Source: an uncultured Blautia sp. (GTDB lineage Bacteria > Bacillota > Clostridia > Lachnospirales > Lachnospiraceae). From it: DNA of 64,000 nt. Below the pieces are notes generated by a model. The model saw only the letters and a program-made list of their open reading frames with translations. It was not told where the DNA came from and did not search any database. Positions 19,040 through 28,144 of this stretch are shown here, in pieces. The DNA is taken from assembly GCA_937900135.1 (NCBI GenBank), contig CALCDJ010000035.1:1-64000 (forward strand), read 5' to 3'. The number at the start of each line of letters is the position of its first letter. The first letter of the stretch is position 1. A program made the translations under genes and the position numbers.

Positions 19040-20107
19040 CTATTGATTCTTATTTTTGAGATATTGTTTCAGAAAAGCAAGGAATTTCTCCATCTGCTCT
19101 CTTGTCCCAATGGTAATGCGCAAGTGATTATCTGTTCTTCCTCCCGGAAAATACCGGACATAAATGTGCTGTTCCCGAAGCGCCTGAAACAGTTCTTCGG
19201 CAGAACATTCTCTATGGGAAGCGAACAAAAAGTTTGCCATAGAATCTTCAAAAGAAAAGCCTAACGCCTTCATTTCTTTCTTTGTCCATTCTCTTGTCTC
19301 TATAATCTTACGGCAGGTTTCCTCAAAATATGCCTGATCCTTCACCGATGCCACTCCGGCTGCCAGAGCAGTTCGATCCATGGTATAGGAATTAAAAGAA
19401 TATTTCACATCGTTTAAATAACGGATCAGTTTCTCATTTCCACAGGCAAAACCAATACGCATTCCAGCCATGGAACGGGATTTGGAAAACGTCTGTACCA
19501 CCAGAAGATTTTCATATTTCTCAATGAGAGGAAGGGCAGACTGTCCGCCGAAATCCACATAAGCTTCATCCACGATAACAATCACATCCTGGTTATGGCG
19601 AAGAATATCTTCCAGATCTGTCTGGCTCATTTCCACTCCTGTAGGCGCATTGGGATTGGGAAAAATTACGCCGCCGTTTTCCCGGTAATAATCTTCTTTT
19701 TTGATGTGGAACCGCTCATCCAGAGCCGGAGTCTCATAGGGAATTCCAAAAAGCTCCGCCCACACCTTATAAAAAGAATATGTAATATCCGGAAACAGAA
19801 TGGGTTTCCCGGAATGAAAAAAGGTCAGAAAACTCATAGCCAGTACGTCGTCAGAGCCAACACCCACAAACACCTGCTCTTTTTTCAGGTGATAAGCGTC
19901 AGCAATTGCCACAACCAGTTCCCCGGCTGTGGGATCTGGATACAGACGGAGTTCCTCCGGCAAAATCCCTGCCAGTGCTTTCTGCACCCCCGGTGCAGGC
20001 GGATACGGATTCTCATTGGTGTTTAACTTAATCATATCCTGATCTAGCGGCTGTTCTCCCGGTGTATAGGGAACTACCTTGCGGATATTTTCTTCCCATT
20101 TTTTCAT
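19040..20107 (-). CDS. hisC: Histidinol-phosphate aminotransferase
   Basis: PLP-dependent class II aminotransferase of 355 residues, converting imidazole acetol phosphate to histidinol phosphate in histidine synthesis. It shows IKLNTNENPYPPAP at the N-terminus, PNAPTG, the IVDEAYVDF motif and the PLP-lysine motif TFSKSRSMAGMRIG. The start at 20107 (MKKWEEN) has GGGAG 5 nt upstream; an ATG at 20131 has none. It stands apart from other his genes. HisC-like enzymes can also act on aromatic amino acids, so exclusive function in histidine synthesis is not proven. Confidence 0.92.
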   Translation of the reverse strand: MKKWEENIRKVVPYTPGEQPLDQDMIKLNTNENPYPPAPGVQKALAGILPEELRLYPDPTAGELVVAIADAYHLKKEQVFVGVGSDDVLAMSFLTFFHSGKPILFPDITYSFYKVWAELFGIPYETPALDERFHIKKEDYYRENGGVIFPNPNAPTGVEMSQTDLEDILRHNQDVIVIVDEAYVDFGGQSALPLIEKYENLLVVQTFSKSRSMAGMRIGFACGNEKLIRYLNDVKYSFNSYTMDRTALAAGVASVKDQAYFEETCRKIIETREWTKKEMKALGFSFEDSMANFLFASHRECSAEELFQALREQHIYVRYFPGGRTDNHLRITIGTREQMEKFLAFLKQYLKNKNQ

Positions 20108-20160
20108 ATGTTCTCCCTGTCCTTTCATCATTCTGTGCCACAGGCTTTCCCTCTGACATA

Positions 20161-20197
20161 CAATAGCAGATATACGTTTTCCGCATATCTGCTATTG
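20161..20197. other. 13-bp inverted repeat between the GntR gene and hisC
   Basis: CAATAGCAGATAT and ATATCTGCTATTG are perfect arms around an 11-nt loop. It lies after the GntR stop and before the hisC start. Neither strand has a T-tract after it, so it may be an mRNA-end hairpin or a binding site. Confidence 0.5.
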
Positions 20198-20237
20198 TAA
20201 TCATAAGTGTTTCATTTGTCAAAGGAAAATCAAAATC

Positions 20238-20960
20238 TTAACAGCCTGATTCCCCCTGCTTTTTGTTTTCCATAAGCGTTTCCAACACCCGCTTATCAAT
20301 CTGATGAATAGAGGCCAGCGCTTCCCTTGCTGCAAAAGGCTTGTTCTCAATCATGGCGTTTAAAATATCTCTGTGATAGGGAACTGTTTCCCGCCAGACA
20401 GAGGCCGCATTTTTCACCTCTGAGCCACTGGCATCCAACGCCTTGATCAGATTGTCCAGAAGCTGTTCCATGGTATTGTTGGGATACATTTTTCGCAGAC
20501 GGCTGTGAAAAATATAGTCTTCCTTCATCATAAAAATTCCCATGGATGCTCCCTGTTCCATGCGTTCTAACGGTTCTCTCAGACTGTCGATCTGTTCCTT
20601 CGTCAGTTTTCCGCACAGCGATTCAATAATCTGAAGCTCCAATATTCCCTTGATTTCCAGAAGTTCCAGATAATTCACCTTCCAAAGCTTCAGATAAAAG
20701 GAAGTTTCTGCCTTTTCCGAGGTAATAAATGCTCCTTTTCCCATTTTTACCTCTATGATGTGGTCCCGTTCCAGAACACGCAGAGCTTCTCTTACAGAAT
20801 TTCTACTGGTATTAAATTCCTGGGCCAGTTCCCGTTCGGAGGGAATCTTATCTCCGTTTTTCAGGTCATTTTCCCTGATATACTGCATAATGGCATCTGC
20901 AATCTTCGTATACAGCAGATCCTTATGAATGGGCTCAAAGCCAATGTTTGTTTTTTTCAT
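20238..20960 (-). CDS. FadR-subfamily GntR transcriptional regulator
   Basis: DNA-binding regulator of 240 residues. The winged helix at the N-terminus (about 8-80) has IPSERELAQEFNTSRNSVRE, and an all-helical FCD ligand domain fills the C-terminal half. FCD regulators bind small organic acids or sugar acids and recognise TGGT-N3-ACCA type sites. It is the last gene of the importer operon, 60 nt after the MalG-like permease, and such a site lies before the operon, so self-repression relieved by the imported compound is likely. Confidence 0.92.
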   Translation of the reverse strand: MKKTNIGFEPIHKDLLYTKIADAIMQYIRENDLKNGDKIPSERELAQEFNTSRNSVREALRVLERDHIIEVKMGKGAFITSEKAETSFYLKLWKVNYLELLEIKGILELQIIESLCGKLTKEQIDSLREPLERMEQGASMGIFMMKEDYIFHSRLRKMYPNNTMEQLLDNLIKALDASGSEVKNAASVWRETVPYHRDILNAMIENKPFAAREALASIHQIDKRVLETLMENKKQGESGC

Positions 20961-21020
20961 ATGGGTCTATCCCCTGTTGCGAAACATTATTAGAGATTTA
21001 TCGTCTCCACGTTCCTTAGC

Positions 21021-21863
21021 TTATCCTTTTACAGCGCCTGCTGTCAAGCCTTCTACCACATATTTCTGAACAAATACAAACATGATACCACTTGGGAGCA
21101 ATGCCAGAACACCGCCGGCCATCAATGCGCCCCACTGTACGGAATATTTTCCTACCAGAGATTTCAAGCCAACCGGAATGGTCCACATATCAGGTGTATT
21201 GATGAAAATGGTTCCGGCGATCAGTTCGTTCCAGGCGCCAATAAAAGCAAATACAAATACCGCTACGATTCCAGGAAACATAACCGGAAGTACAATTTTT
21301 CTCAAGGTTTCCATTTTACTGCAGCCATCCACATACGCAGCTTCCTCCAGAACGTATGGAATACGCTCAAAGAAGCTCCTCATGGTAATGACACAGAAGG
21401 GCAGGTTCGTCACTGTATAGAAGATAAACAGAGCAAAATGGGTATTAATCAGTCCCATTTTTGCAAAAGCCACATACAGTGGAATAATTACCAGAATGCT
21501 GGGAATCATCTGGGTGAGCAGGAAGAAAATAAGAACAGAGCCTTTTCCTTTAAACGTAAAACGCGCCAGACCATATCCGCCGAAAATAGATAAAATAACT
21601 ACAACCACTGCTGTTGCCAGAGTAATGATCACACTGTTTTTCAGGTATACGCCATAATCCAGCATACTGAACAGAGACTCATAATTTTCCATAGTCACCG
21701 TATGAGGATAATAGGTAATATGCTGCGCATTGATAATTTCCGGATTGGTTTTAAATGAGGTAATGACCATCCAGTAAATGGGAAGTACCACCAACAGGAA
21801 AAAGAATGCCAGAATTACAAAACGTACCGCACCTATGATTCTCTTTTTTGTGGATCTCTTCAT
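21021..21863 (-). CDS. Sugar ABC importer permease (MalG type)
   Basis: Inner permease of a CUT1 sugar importer, 280 residues with six membrane segments and the EAA loop YVLEEAAYVDGCSKMETLRKI, ending EGLTAGAVKG as usual. The ATG at 21861-21863 overlaps the TGA of the upstream permease as TGATG, so the two are coupled. No ATPase gene is in the operon; a shared MsmX-like ATPase elsewhere is expected. Confidence 0.94.
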   Translation of the reverse strand: MKRSTKKRIIGAVRFVILAFFFLLVVLPIYWMVITSFKTNPEIINAQHITYYPHTVTMENYESLFSMLDYGVYLKNSVIITLATAVVVVILSIFGGYGLARFTFKGKGSVLIFFLLTQMIPSILVIIPLYVAFAKMGLINTHFALFIFYTVTNLPFCVITMRSFFERIPYVLEEAAYVDGCSKMETLRKIVLPVMFPGIVAVFVFAFIGAWNELIAGTIFINTPDMWTIPVGLKSLVGKYSVQWGALMAGGVLALLPSGIMFVFVQKYVVEGLTAGAVKG

Positions 21864-22771
21864 CAAAAATCACCTGCCTTATCATAATTGGAAAGTTTCA
21901 GGAACAGTACCGCATAAATACCAAGAATTACCATCAGGAGAACACCAAAGGCTCCTGCCAGACCGAAATCGTATCCGGAAAATGCCTTGGTATACATATA
22001 GGACGGCAATGTCTGGGAATAGTTTGCAGGTCCTCCTCCTGTCACGATTACAACCAGATCAAAGGAGTTAAAGATCCAGATCGTTCGAAGAAGGATCGTC
22101 ATAATAATGGTTGGTTTAATATAAGGAAGAGTCAGACTGAAAAATTTACGGAACATTCCGCAGCCATCCATGTCTGCAGCTTCATAAATATCATCTGGAA
22201 TAGACTGAAGCGCTGCCAGAATCATAATTCCAAAAAACGGAATTCCAATCCAGATCATAGCCAGAATGATAACCACCAAAGATAATCCCGGCGTTCCAAG
22301 CCATGGAATTCCTTTGTCAATAATTCCCAGTTTCATGAGAATGTCATTGACAACTCCGTACTCTCCGTTAAAAGCCCAACGGAACACAAGACCTACTACG
22401 AAAGTAGAAAATGCCCATGGAAGAAAAACTATGGACTGGTAAATTCCTCTGCCTGGGAATCGGTCTTTCAGTGCAAGGGCAAGAGTCAGACCACCAATAA
22501 ACTGCCCGATTACTGCCACAACCACATATATTACAGAGTTTTTCAGCAGAAGCAGGAAATCTCTGTCGCTGAACATCTTTTTAAAGTTTGCAAAATCATT
22601 AAAATATATATTGGCATTGCCCAGTTTATAATTCTGAAATGCCATGATCACACTTTTGATCAATGGGTACCCGAACATAATTACCAAAATCAACAGAATG
22701 GGGTCCACATAATACCATGGTTCCCTGGCTTTTCTGCTTTTCAGAGTACTTTTATGCTTTTTGCCGCTCAT
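21863..22771 (-). CDS. Sugar ABC importer permease (MalF type)
   Basis: Outer partner permease of the CUT1 importer, 302 residues, with a basic N-terminus, six membrane segments and the EAA loop DDIYEAADMDGCGMFRKF. It lies between the binding-protein gene and the MalG-type permease, with a hairpin in the gap before it. Specificity is set by the binding protein and is unknown. Confidence 0.94.
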   Translation of the reverse strand: MSGKKHKSTLKSRKAREPWYYVDPILLILVIMFGYPLIKSVIMAFQNYKLGNANIYFNDFANFKKMFSDRDFLLLLKNSVIYVVVAVIGQFIGGLTLALALKDRFPGRGIYQSIVFLPWAFSTFVVGLVFRWAFNGEYGVVNDILMKLGIIDKGIPWLGTPGLSLVVIILAMIWIGIPFFGIMILAALQSIPDDIYEAADMDGCGMFRKFFSLTLPYIKPTIIMTILLRTIWIFNSFDLVVIVTGGGPANYSQTLPSYMYTKAFSGYDFGLAGAFGVLLMVILGIYAVLFLKLSNYDKAGDF

Positions 22772-22830
22772 GTGTACACTTCCCTTCTTCCTATATCATC
22801 CCCGCAGCAAAGCATCGGGGAATTTAAAGA

Positions 22831-22868
22831 GGGGCATCTTATTTTCACTTTTGAAAACAGGATGCCCC
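22831..22868 (-). other. Hairpin between binding-protein and permease genes
   Basis: GGGGCATC...GATGCCCC (8 bp, extended by ATTTTC/GAAAA) lies in the 132-nt gap between the binding-protein stop and the permease start. Such hairpins commonly protect the binding-protein mRNA or attenuate transcription so that more of it is made than permease. Confidence 0.6.
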
Positions 22869-22903
22869 CCACTCACCGCTTTACCAACAATCAGGCTGTC
22901 GGA

Positions 22904-24244
22904 TTACTGTAATGTCAGCGCTGTCTCTACGATCGTATCCGGATTTTCTTCCAGGAATGCAGTCATACGAGTCTGCATTTCATCTGTAATTGTTGTCAGA
23001 GCTGTCTTGGCATCCTCATCTCCCAGAAGATATTTCTGAATTTCTTCATGGAACATACCCTGGTGAAGATCAGTATAATCGTATGGGCCAAAGGTTGTAG
23101 GAACTGCCAGATCCGGATCGTTCATCTGTGCTACAAATGCAGCGTATGGTCCGTCTGTACCATAGGTTTCATCATCTGCAACGTCCTTTTTGATCGGAAT
23201 TTCACCTGTTGTTTTGCAGTATTCAATATTATTTTCTGCGCTTGTTAAGAATTCAATCAGCTGCCATGCTTCATCTGGATTCTCACTGTTTCCGGAAATA
23301 GAATATGCATATGGAGCATTGATTGTATTGTAAATCTTACCATCCTTGGTGCTCTTCGGCATTGGCATTACACCCCACTGATCGTCGCTCATGTTGGCAA
23401 CGCAGGTAGGAAGAACTTCAGAGTCATTGATCAGAGTTCCGGTAAGTCCGCCGGTAAAGTTATCTACCATTTCGGTAAAGCCCCAGTTGATTGCATCTTC
23501 CGGCGCATATCCTTTCAGATACTGATCTGTCCATTTCTCAAAAGCTGCCAGACATTCATCAGAATTAATCAGGATATTTCCTTCGGAATCATAAGTATTT
23601 CCACTTGTGAAAGACTGCAGATAAACAAGGAGCGGATCCAGTGCTCCACGTGCTCCACGATAGGATACTCCATAGTGTTTTTCATCTTTATTGGTAAGCT
23701 TTTCTACTGCATCAAAATATTCATCGTATGTCCAGCCTTTTTCCGGATCCAGGTTCAAACCAGCTTCTTCCGCCCAGTCCTTGCGATAATAAACACCCTT
23801 TACCATCAGTCCGTCCGGTACTGTATAAACATGTCCGTAACGATCTTCTTCGCTTCTCCATAAGAGTTTGTTTACTGCATCTGTATACTGGTCACGGGTA
23901 TCTCCCAAATACTCATCCAGAGGAATTACCCAGCCCGCCTGTGTATACTGTCCAAGCCATCCAGACCATACAGTCATTACATCCGGAAGCTGTCCGGAAG
24001 CGCCAAGAACAGTAATCTTGTTGGCTGCATCATCCCACGGAACACTCTCATAAACAACCTCAATGCCTGTTTCTTCCTGGAATTTTGCAAAAATCCCTTC
24101 ATAGTAGCTCTGGCGTGTCTCACTGGGATTTACATCCAGGAAACGCAGTGTTTTGTCCGCTGCCTGTACCGGTGTAGCCGCACCTGCTGTCAGAGAACCT
24201 GCCACCATGGCAGCTGCTAACAATACACTTATTTTTTTCTTCAT
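22904..24244 (-). CDS. Sugar ABC importer solute-binding protein
   Basis: Extracellular family 1 binding protein of 446 residues. The signal peptide (KKKISVLLAAAMVAGSLTAGAATPVQA) lacks a clear lipobox Cys, which is unusual for a Gram-positive binding protein that has to stay at the membrane. The two-lobed SBP_bac_1 fold is indicated by KTLRFLDVNPSET, DVMTVWSGWLGQYTQAGWV and the IYNTINAPYAYSISGNSENP hinge region. The start at 24244 fits AGGAGG better than the in-frame ATG at 24250. It follows the PLP-enzyme gene by 33 nt. The ligand is unknown. Confidence 0.92.
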   Translation of the reverse strand: MKKKISVLLAAAMVAGSLTAGAATPVQAADKTLRFLDVNPSETRQSYYEGIFAKFQEETGIEVVYESVPWDDAANKITVLGASGQLPDVMTVWSGWLGQYTQAGWVIPLDEYLGDTRDQYTDAVNKLLWRSEEDRYGHVYTVPDGLMVKGVYYRKDWAEEAGLNLDPEKGWTYDEYFDAVEKLTNKDEKHYGVSYRGARGALDPLLVYLQSFTSGNTYDSEGNILINSDECLAAFEKWTDQYLKGYAPEDAINWGFTEMVDNFTGGLTGTLINDSEVLPTCVANMSDDQWGVMPMPKSTKDGKIYNTINAPYAYSISGNSENPDEAWQLIEFLTSAENNIEYCKTTGEIPIKKDVADDETYGTDGPYAAFVAQMNDPDLAVPTTFGPYDYTDLHQGMFHEEIQKYLLGDEDAKTALTTITDEMQTRMTAFLEENPDTIVETALTLQ

Positions 24245-24277
24245 GTTCATTTCCTCCTTTTGATTGATTTATATTTG

Positions 24278-25444
24278 TTAAAGCAGTTTCAACGCTGCTT
24301 CCAAATCCTCCAGAAGATTTTCTTCTCCCTCCAGGCCACAGTAAAGACGAATCAAGCCCCGGTCTGCCTGAAGAAATTCAATTTCTTCCTGAGAAGCGTG
24401 ATACAAAGGACAAAGAGCCAGGCTTTCAAATCCGCCCCAGGAACAGCCCTTTCCAAACAGCTTCAAGTGATCAATAAATTCCACGGCCTGATCCGGAGAG
24501 GCATCCAGTTCTATACTCATCAGACTGGTATGACCGCTCTGCTGTTTCTTTATGATGTCTGCCTGCGGATGGGAATCAAGCCCTGTATAATAAACTTTTT
24601 TAACCTTCTCATGTCCTTCCAGGAAATGTGCGATCTTCATGGCAATCTCCTGATGACGTCTGAGACGGGCATCCATAGTACGAAGTCCCCGGATCGCCAG
24701 CCATCCTTCCATTGGTCCCAGGATTCCCCCAAACCATTCTCTTACCACGGACATCATTTCCCGCATAAGCTCCTCATCCTTAGATACCAGAACACCGCCG
24801 ATAATATCGCTATGTCCTCCGATATACTTGGACATGGTGTGCATGACAATATCTACTCCCAGTTCCAGAGGTTTCTGAAAAATTGGTGTAAGACAGGTAT
24901 TGTCAATATATGTTTTTATTCCATGCTCTCTTGCAATGGCTGTAATCTTCCGAAGATCCACTACCCGGAATACAAAAGTAGCCGGACTCTCCAAAATCAT
25001 AAGCGCCGTATTTTCCTGAATGGCATCTTCGATTTCCTGCATATCATTTCCACTTACATAGGTAACCGAGAAATTCAGCTTGGGAATCCCATATCCATGA
25101 ATAAAACGCTTTACCGGCTGATAGACATCCCGCATACAGATAATATGGCTTCCTGCCTTACAGGTTCCCATAATCGCTGCCGTACATGCTGCCATACCAG
25201 AAGAGAATACCACCGCCCGGCTTCCCCGCTCCAGTTCCGCAATCTTACGCTCCAGAATCCGAACGGTAGGATTGGAACATCTTCCATATACAAATTCATC
25301 ATCCTGAAACATGTCCACATTCGCATAATCTTCAAACTTCTCATATACGTGAAGCGAATTCAGAAATACAGGAGGTACTACTGCATGGAGATACTTATCG
25401 TATTCGTCTCCTGTATGTGTCAGAGCTAACAGATCCTGATCCAT
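24278..25444 (-). CDS. Cys/Met metabolism PLP-dependent enzyme (gamma-synthase/lyase family)
   Basis: Fold-type I PLP enzyme of 388 residues in the cystathionine gamma-synthase / beta-lyase / methionine gamma-lyase family. It has YGRCSNPTVR for cofactor-phosphate contact, SSGMAACTAA, the IDNTCLTP Asp that pairs with the PLP nitrogen, and the Schiff-base Lys in HTMSKYIGGHSDIIGG. Which reaction it performs cannot be told. It is the first gene of a sugar importer operon, which is unexpected for sulfur amino acid metabolism. The start is preceded by GGGAGGAGG. Confidence 0.88.
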   Translation of the reverse strand: MDQDLLALTHTGDEYDKYLHAVVPPVFLNSLHVYEKFEDYANVDMFQDDEFVYGRCSNPTVRILERKIAELERGSRAVVFSSGMAACTAAIMGTCKAGSHIICMRDVYQPVKRFIHGYGIPKLNFSVTYVSGNDMQEIEDAIQENTALMILESPATFVFRVVDLRKITAIAREHGIKTYIDNTCLTPIFQKPLELGVDIVMHTMSKYIGGHSDIIGGVLVSKDEELMREMMSVVREWFGGILGPMEGWLAIRGLRTMDARLRRHQEIAMKIAHFLEGHEKVKKVYYTGLDSHPQADIIKKQQSGHTSLMSIELDASPDQAVEFIDHLKLFGKGCSWGGFESLALCPLYHASQEEIEFLQADRGLIRLYCGLEGEENLLEDLEAALKLL

Positions 25445-25532
25445 AAAAATTCCTCCTCCCTCAGGTAATCATCACCTGCTGTGAAAACCAGATATTTGCG
25501 TCCCTTTTCTTAAAATCCGGAACCCTCTTCAT

Positions 25533-25562
25533 CTGGTATACTGGTCAACTGGTTATACCAGT
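25533..25562. promoter_or_regulatory. Predicted operator for the FadR-type regulator
   Basis: ACTGGTTATACCAGT (25548-25562) is a perfect TGGT-N3-ACCA palindrome, the form bound by FadR-subfamily proteins. A wider pair of arms, CTGGTATA (25533-25540) and TATACCAG (25554-25561), overlaps it, and there is an extra TGGT half-site at 25542-25545. It lies about 90-110 nt before the PLP-enzyme start. The 25445-25861 gap otherwise holds the promoter of the divergent hydrolase and AT-rich sequence. Confidence 0.6.
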
Positions 25563-25772
25563 TAAATTTTCAAAGAATTTCAGAATTTTTCAAAAATTCA
25601 TTCTTATCTTTCTTTTTTTCACACTTTATTTTCTATCATTCTATACTTTTATTGTGCTTTATGTCAATGGTTTTTCCTTACTTTTCAATATTATACGTCA
25701 TTTTCTATATTTTTTCCAATTTTATATTCTATTTTTTAGTCATTTTGTCTTTCTTTTCTATTTGGAATTCTA

Positions 25773-25801
25773 TTGCATTTGCAGAAGTAAAATGCTATAT
25801 T
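25773..25801 (+). promoter_or_regulatory. Predicted sigma-A promoter for the GHL6-like gene
   Basis: TTGCAT (25773-25778), a 17-nt spacer and TATATT (25796-25801), about 60 nt upstream of the ATG at 25862. Confidence 0.5.
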
Positions 25802-25826
25802 AATTTTAGACTATGACTGGCTGTTA

Positions 25827-25843
25827 TTGTGCATATTGCACAA
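25827..25843. promoter_or_regulatory. TTGTGCA-TAT-TGCACAA palindrome in the 5' leader
   Basis: Perfect 7-bp arms with a 3-nt centre, between the predicted transcript start and the AGGAGG of the GHL6-like gene. This is a good position for a roadblock repressor. Its TTGCACA half recurs near the arabinan promoters. Confidence 0.5.
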
Positions 25844-25861
25844 ATACAAAGGAGGTGTTTT

Positions 25862-27928
25862 ATGAGTTATCTTTATCAGGACAGCAAACGCTGTTATTTA
25901 ATCGACCACCATTCTCCGGATCCCCCGGTTGTAACGCTTGACCATTTGGATCCTGACGAATATGAACATTTTTTTGATACGGCACAGATCGACTCTCTTA
26001 TGGTATACTGCAAGGATCACTGGGGGGTAACTTACTTTGATTCCCAGGTTCCCGGTTCCCGGAAGCATCCTGGAGTAAAGGGAGACTGGATTCGTACTGT
26101 CCGTGACCTCACGGCCAAAAAAGGAATTGAATTTATTGCCTATTATTGTATTGAATATGACGAGGGCGCTGCCAGAGCGTTTCCAGAATGGCGGGTGCGT
26201 AAGGCAGACGGTACACCTCTGATTCGGGATGATCTCTATGCCAAGTGGAGTCTCTGCTGCTATCAGACCGGATATCGGGAATACAGCCTTTCTCATCTGG
26301 AAGAAATCGTAAGGGAATATCATCCTGACGCCCTGTTCCTGGATATCTTCGGAGCATCCTTATGTTACTGTGACCACTGCAGAGCCAACTTCCAGCAGAA
26401 ATACGGATATCCCATTCCGGAAACAGAAGAGGAACTCTCTCTGCATCGCCATGATATCGTAGATTTTTTGGATACCAATGCCAAAGAATATATGGTGGAA
26501 TTAAAAACAAGAGTCAAAGCCATTGATCCCACCCTTGGCATTACCATTAACTTCTCCTGCCATTATCCCAAGGATATCCGGGATCTTCTGGACTATCAGT
26601 TTTCAGAACCCCTTCTTAAGGATAACTGGTTCTCCTCTGCCTATGCCCGGGATACTGCCAAGGGGCAATACCCCATCCTGGCTCCGGGAGAAGCATCTCA
26701 GGTGTATAATTATGATTCCAAGGCCCAGTATATCTGTGACCTTTCTTCGATTGCTGCCCAGGGCTGCCGGGTAGGTATGTACAGCGGTTCTCAGCATCCG
26801 GATGGAACTCTGGATCATCCGGAAGCGGAATGTCTTGGCAGTGTATATCAGGAATTAAAGAAACTGGAGCCTTATTTCAAAAACAGAAAACCGGTATCAC
26901 ACGCAGCCATCCTTCAAAGTGATGCTTCCAAGGCAGTAAATGCATTTCCTTTCCAGGCAGATGCCATCCTTCGCATGAAGAAGCATAATCCACACACCTT
27001 TGCTATCTTAGGCGCCATGGAGCTTTGCGAGCATGAAAAAATCCCGTATTCCATTCTTCCTGAGGGAGAAATGACCGTCCAGACTTTACAGCAGTACGAT
27101 CTTGTAATCCTGCCGGAGGTTTATATCGTTCCAGATGAGATGGTTTCCCTTCTCACCAACTATGTACAAAAGGGAGGCCGTCTGTTAATCTCAGGAAAAA
27201 CCGGTCTGTGGAATCCGGATTTTACCACACGGGATGAATTTGCGCTTTCCGAACTGATGGGAATTTCCTTCCAAAAGCTCCATACGGAATATGCCCAGAA
27301 TGACTGGAGTGCTTATTTGAGAAAATGTAAAGATACTGATTACCACGGCATTCTTTCCCAGACTACGCCACCTGTCAGCGAATTTTTCCTGGAAGTTCTC
27401 CCCAGGGATGCTCATCCGGAATTCAATTTTGTACTTCCATGTACCGCCTGCACAGAGACAGACTGGGTCAACTGGTGGAGTCCCCCTCCTGGAAAAGATA
27501 CGGATTTCCCGGCTCTCTTATCCCGCTCCTTTGGAGAAGGAATGGTTATCTATGCGGCCTTTGACTTCTTTACCATGGCAGCCAGAGAAACCTACCGTCT
27601 GGTTCCGGAACTGTTCCATCAGCTTTATCAAAACATGGAACTTTCTCCTGTGATCCAGAATGAAACAGATATTCCAAATATTCTGCGTACTGCTTATTTT
27701 GAGACTGATACCTGTTATTATGTGCATCAGATTTCTACTCTTGCTCATACCTATAAGGGAGAAACCCCTCCTGTATCCGGTGGAAAGCTTCGCCTGCAAA
27801 AACCGGTAAAATCTGCCAAACTGGTGTATCCGGTGGAACAGGAACTGCCTGTAAAGACTGAAGGTAATTGTTGGGAAATTCAGCTTCCACAGTTGGAAAT
27901 CCAGCAGTTTGTAGTAATTGAGAAATAA
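25862..27928 (+). CDS. GHL6/GH42-like glycoside hydrolase family protein
   Basis: Cytoplasmic protein of 688 residues with no signal peptide. The N-terminal half (about 30-330) looks like a TIM-barrel of the hypothetical hydrolase GHL6 type, with PDALFLDIFGASLCYCDHC; the C-x-C-x-x-C plus an aromatic and YG is typical of this group. The middle (about 355-580) resembles the GH42 beta-galactosidase trimerisation domain (YDLVILPEV, YVQKGGRLLISGKTG). A small beta domain follows. The true start is the ATG with AGGAGG at 25850-25855, not the ATG at 25829. It is divergent from the importer operon and may act on its substrate. The family is poorly characterised and the sugar specificity is unknown. 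Confidence 0.75.
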   Translation: MSYLYQDSKRCYLIDHHSPDPPVVTLDHLDPDEYEHFFDTAQIDSLMVYCKDHWGVTYFDSQVPGSRKHPGVKGDWIRTVRDLTAKKGIEFIAYYCIEYDEGAARAFPEWRVRKADGTPLIRDDLYAKWSLCCYQTGYREYSLSHLEEIVREYHPDALFLDIFGASLCYCDHCRANFQQKYGYPIPETEEELSLHRHDIVDFLDTNAKEYMVELKTRVKAIDPTLGITINFSCHYPKDIRDLLDYQFSEPLLKDNWFSSAYARDTAKGQYPILAPGEASQVYNYDSKAQYICDLSSIAAQGCRVGMYSGSQHPDGTLDHPEAECLGSVYQELKKLEPYFKNRKPVSHAAILQSDASKAVNAFPFQADAILRMKKHNPHTFAILGAMELCEHEKIPYSILPEGEMTVQTLQQYDLVILPEVYIVPDEMVSLLTNYVQKGGRLLISGKTGLWNPDFTTRDEFALSELMGISFQKLHTEYAQNDWSAYLRKCKDTDYHGILSQTTPPVSEFFLEVLPRDAHPEFNFVLPCTACTETDWVNWWSPPPGKDTDFPALLSRSFGEGMVIYAAFDFFTMAARETYRLVPELFHQLYQNMELSPVIQNETDIPNILRTAYFETDTCYYVHQISTLAHTYKGETPPVSGGKLRLQKPVKSAKLVYPVEQELPVKTEGNCWEIQLPQLEIQQFVVIEK

Positions 27929-27973
27929 GACTTGAGTTTCGTACAAATTTTGCAAAGAGTAATTCCATATTAA

Positions 27974-28007
27974 AAATAAGGGCAGGATTTTTTTCCTGTC
28001 CTTATTT
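27974..28007 (+). terminator. Intrinsic terminator after the GHL6-like gene
   Basis: AAATAAGGGCAGGA and TCCTGTCCTTATTT pair, with one G-U, around a T loop. The rest of the gap (28008-28144) is AT-rich with no feature seen, before the Rpn repeat begins. Confidence 0.75.
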
Positions 28008-28144
28008 CGTTATAATTAAAATATATTTTTCAAATTAATTATAAAAAATCACTTCCGCTTCCCGATCTATTCATTTCTACATCAAATTTAATAGCAGTAA
28101 GAACAATTTCACTTTCCCTGCTCTGTACCATAGTAGAACTATAT

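Noticed and set aside
20132..20237. T-box or attenuator ahead of hisC
   Set aside because: The gap is only about 130 nt and has one simple hairpin without the T-box core or a terminator T-run.
24260..25429. 389-residue open frame on the plus strand across the PLP-enzyme gene
   Set aside because: Mirror of the real gene; no recognisable motif, and it has no ribosome site.
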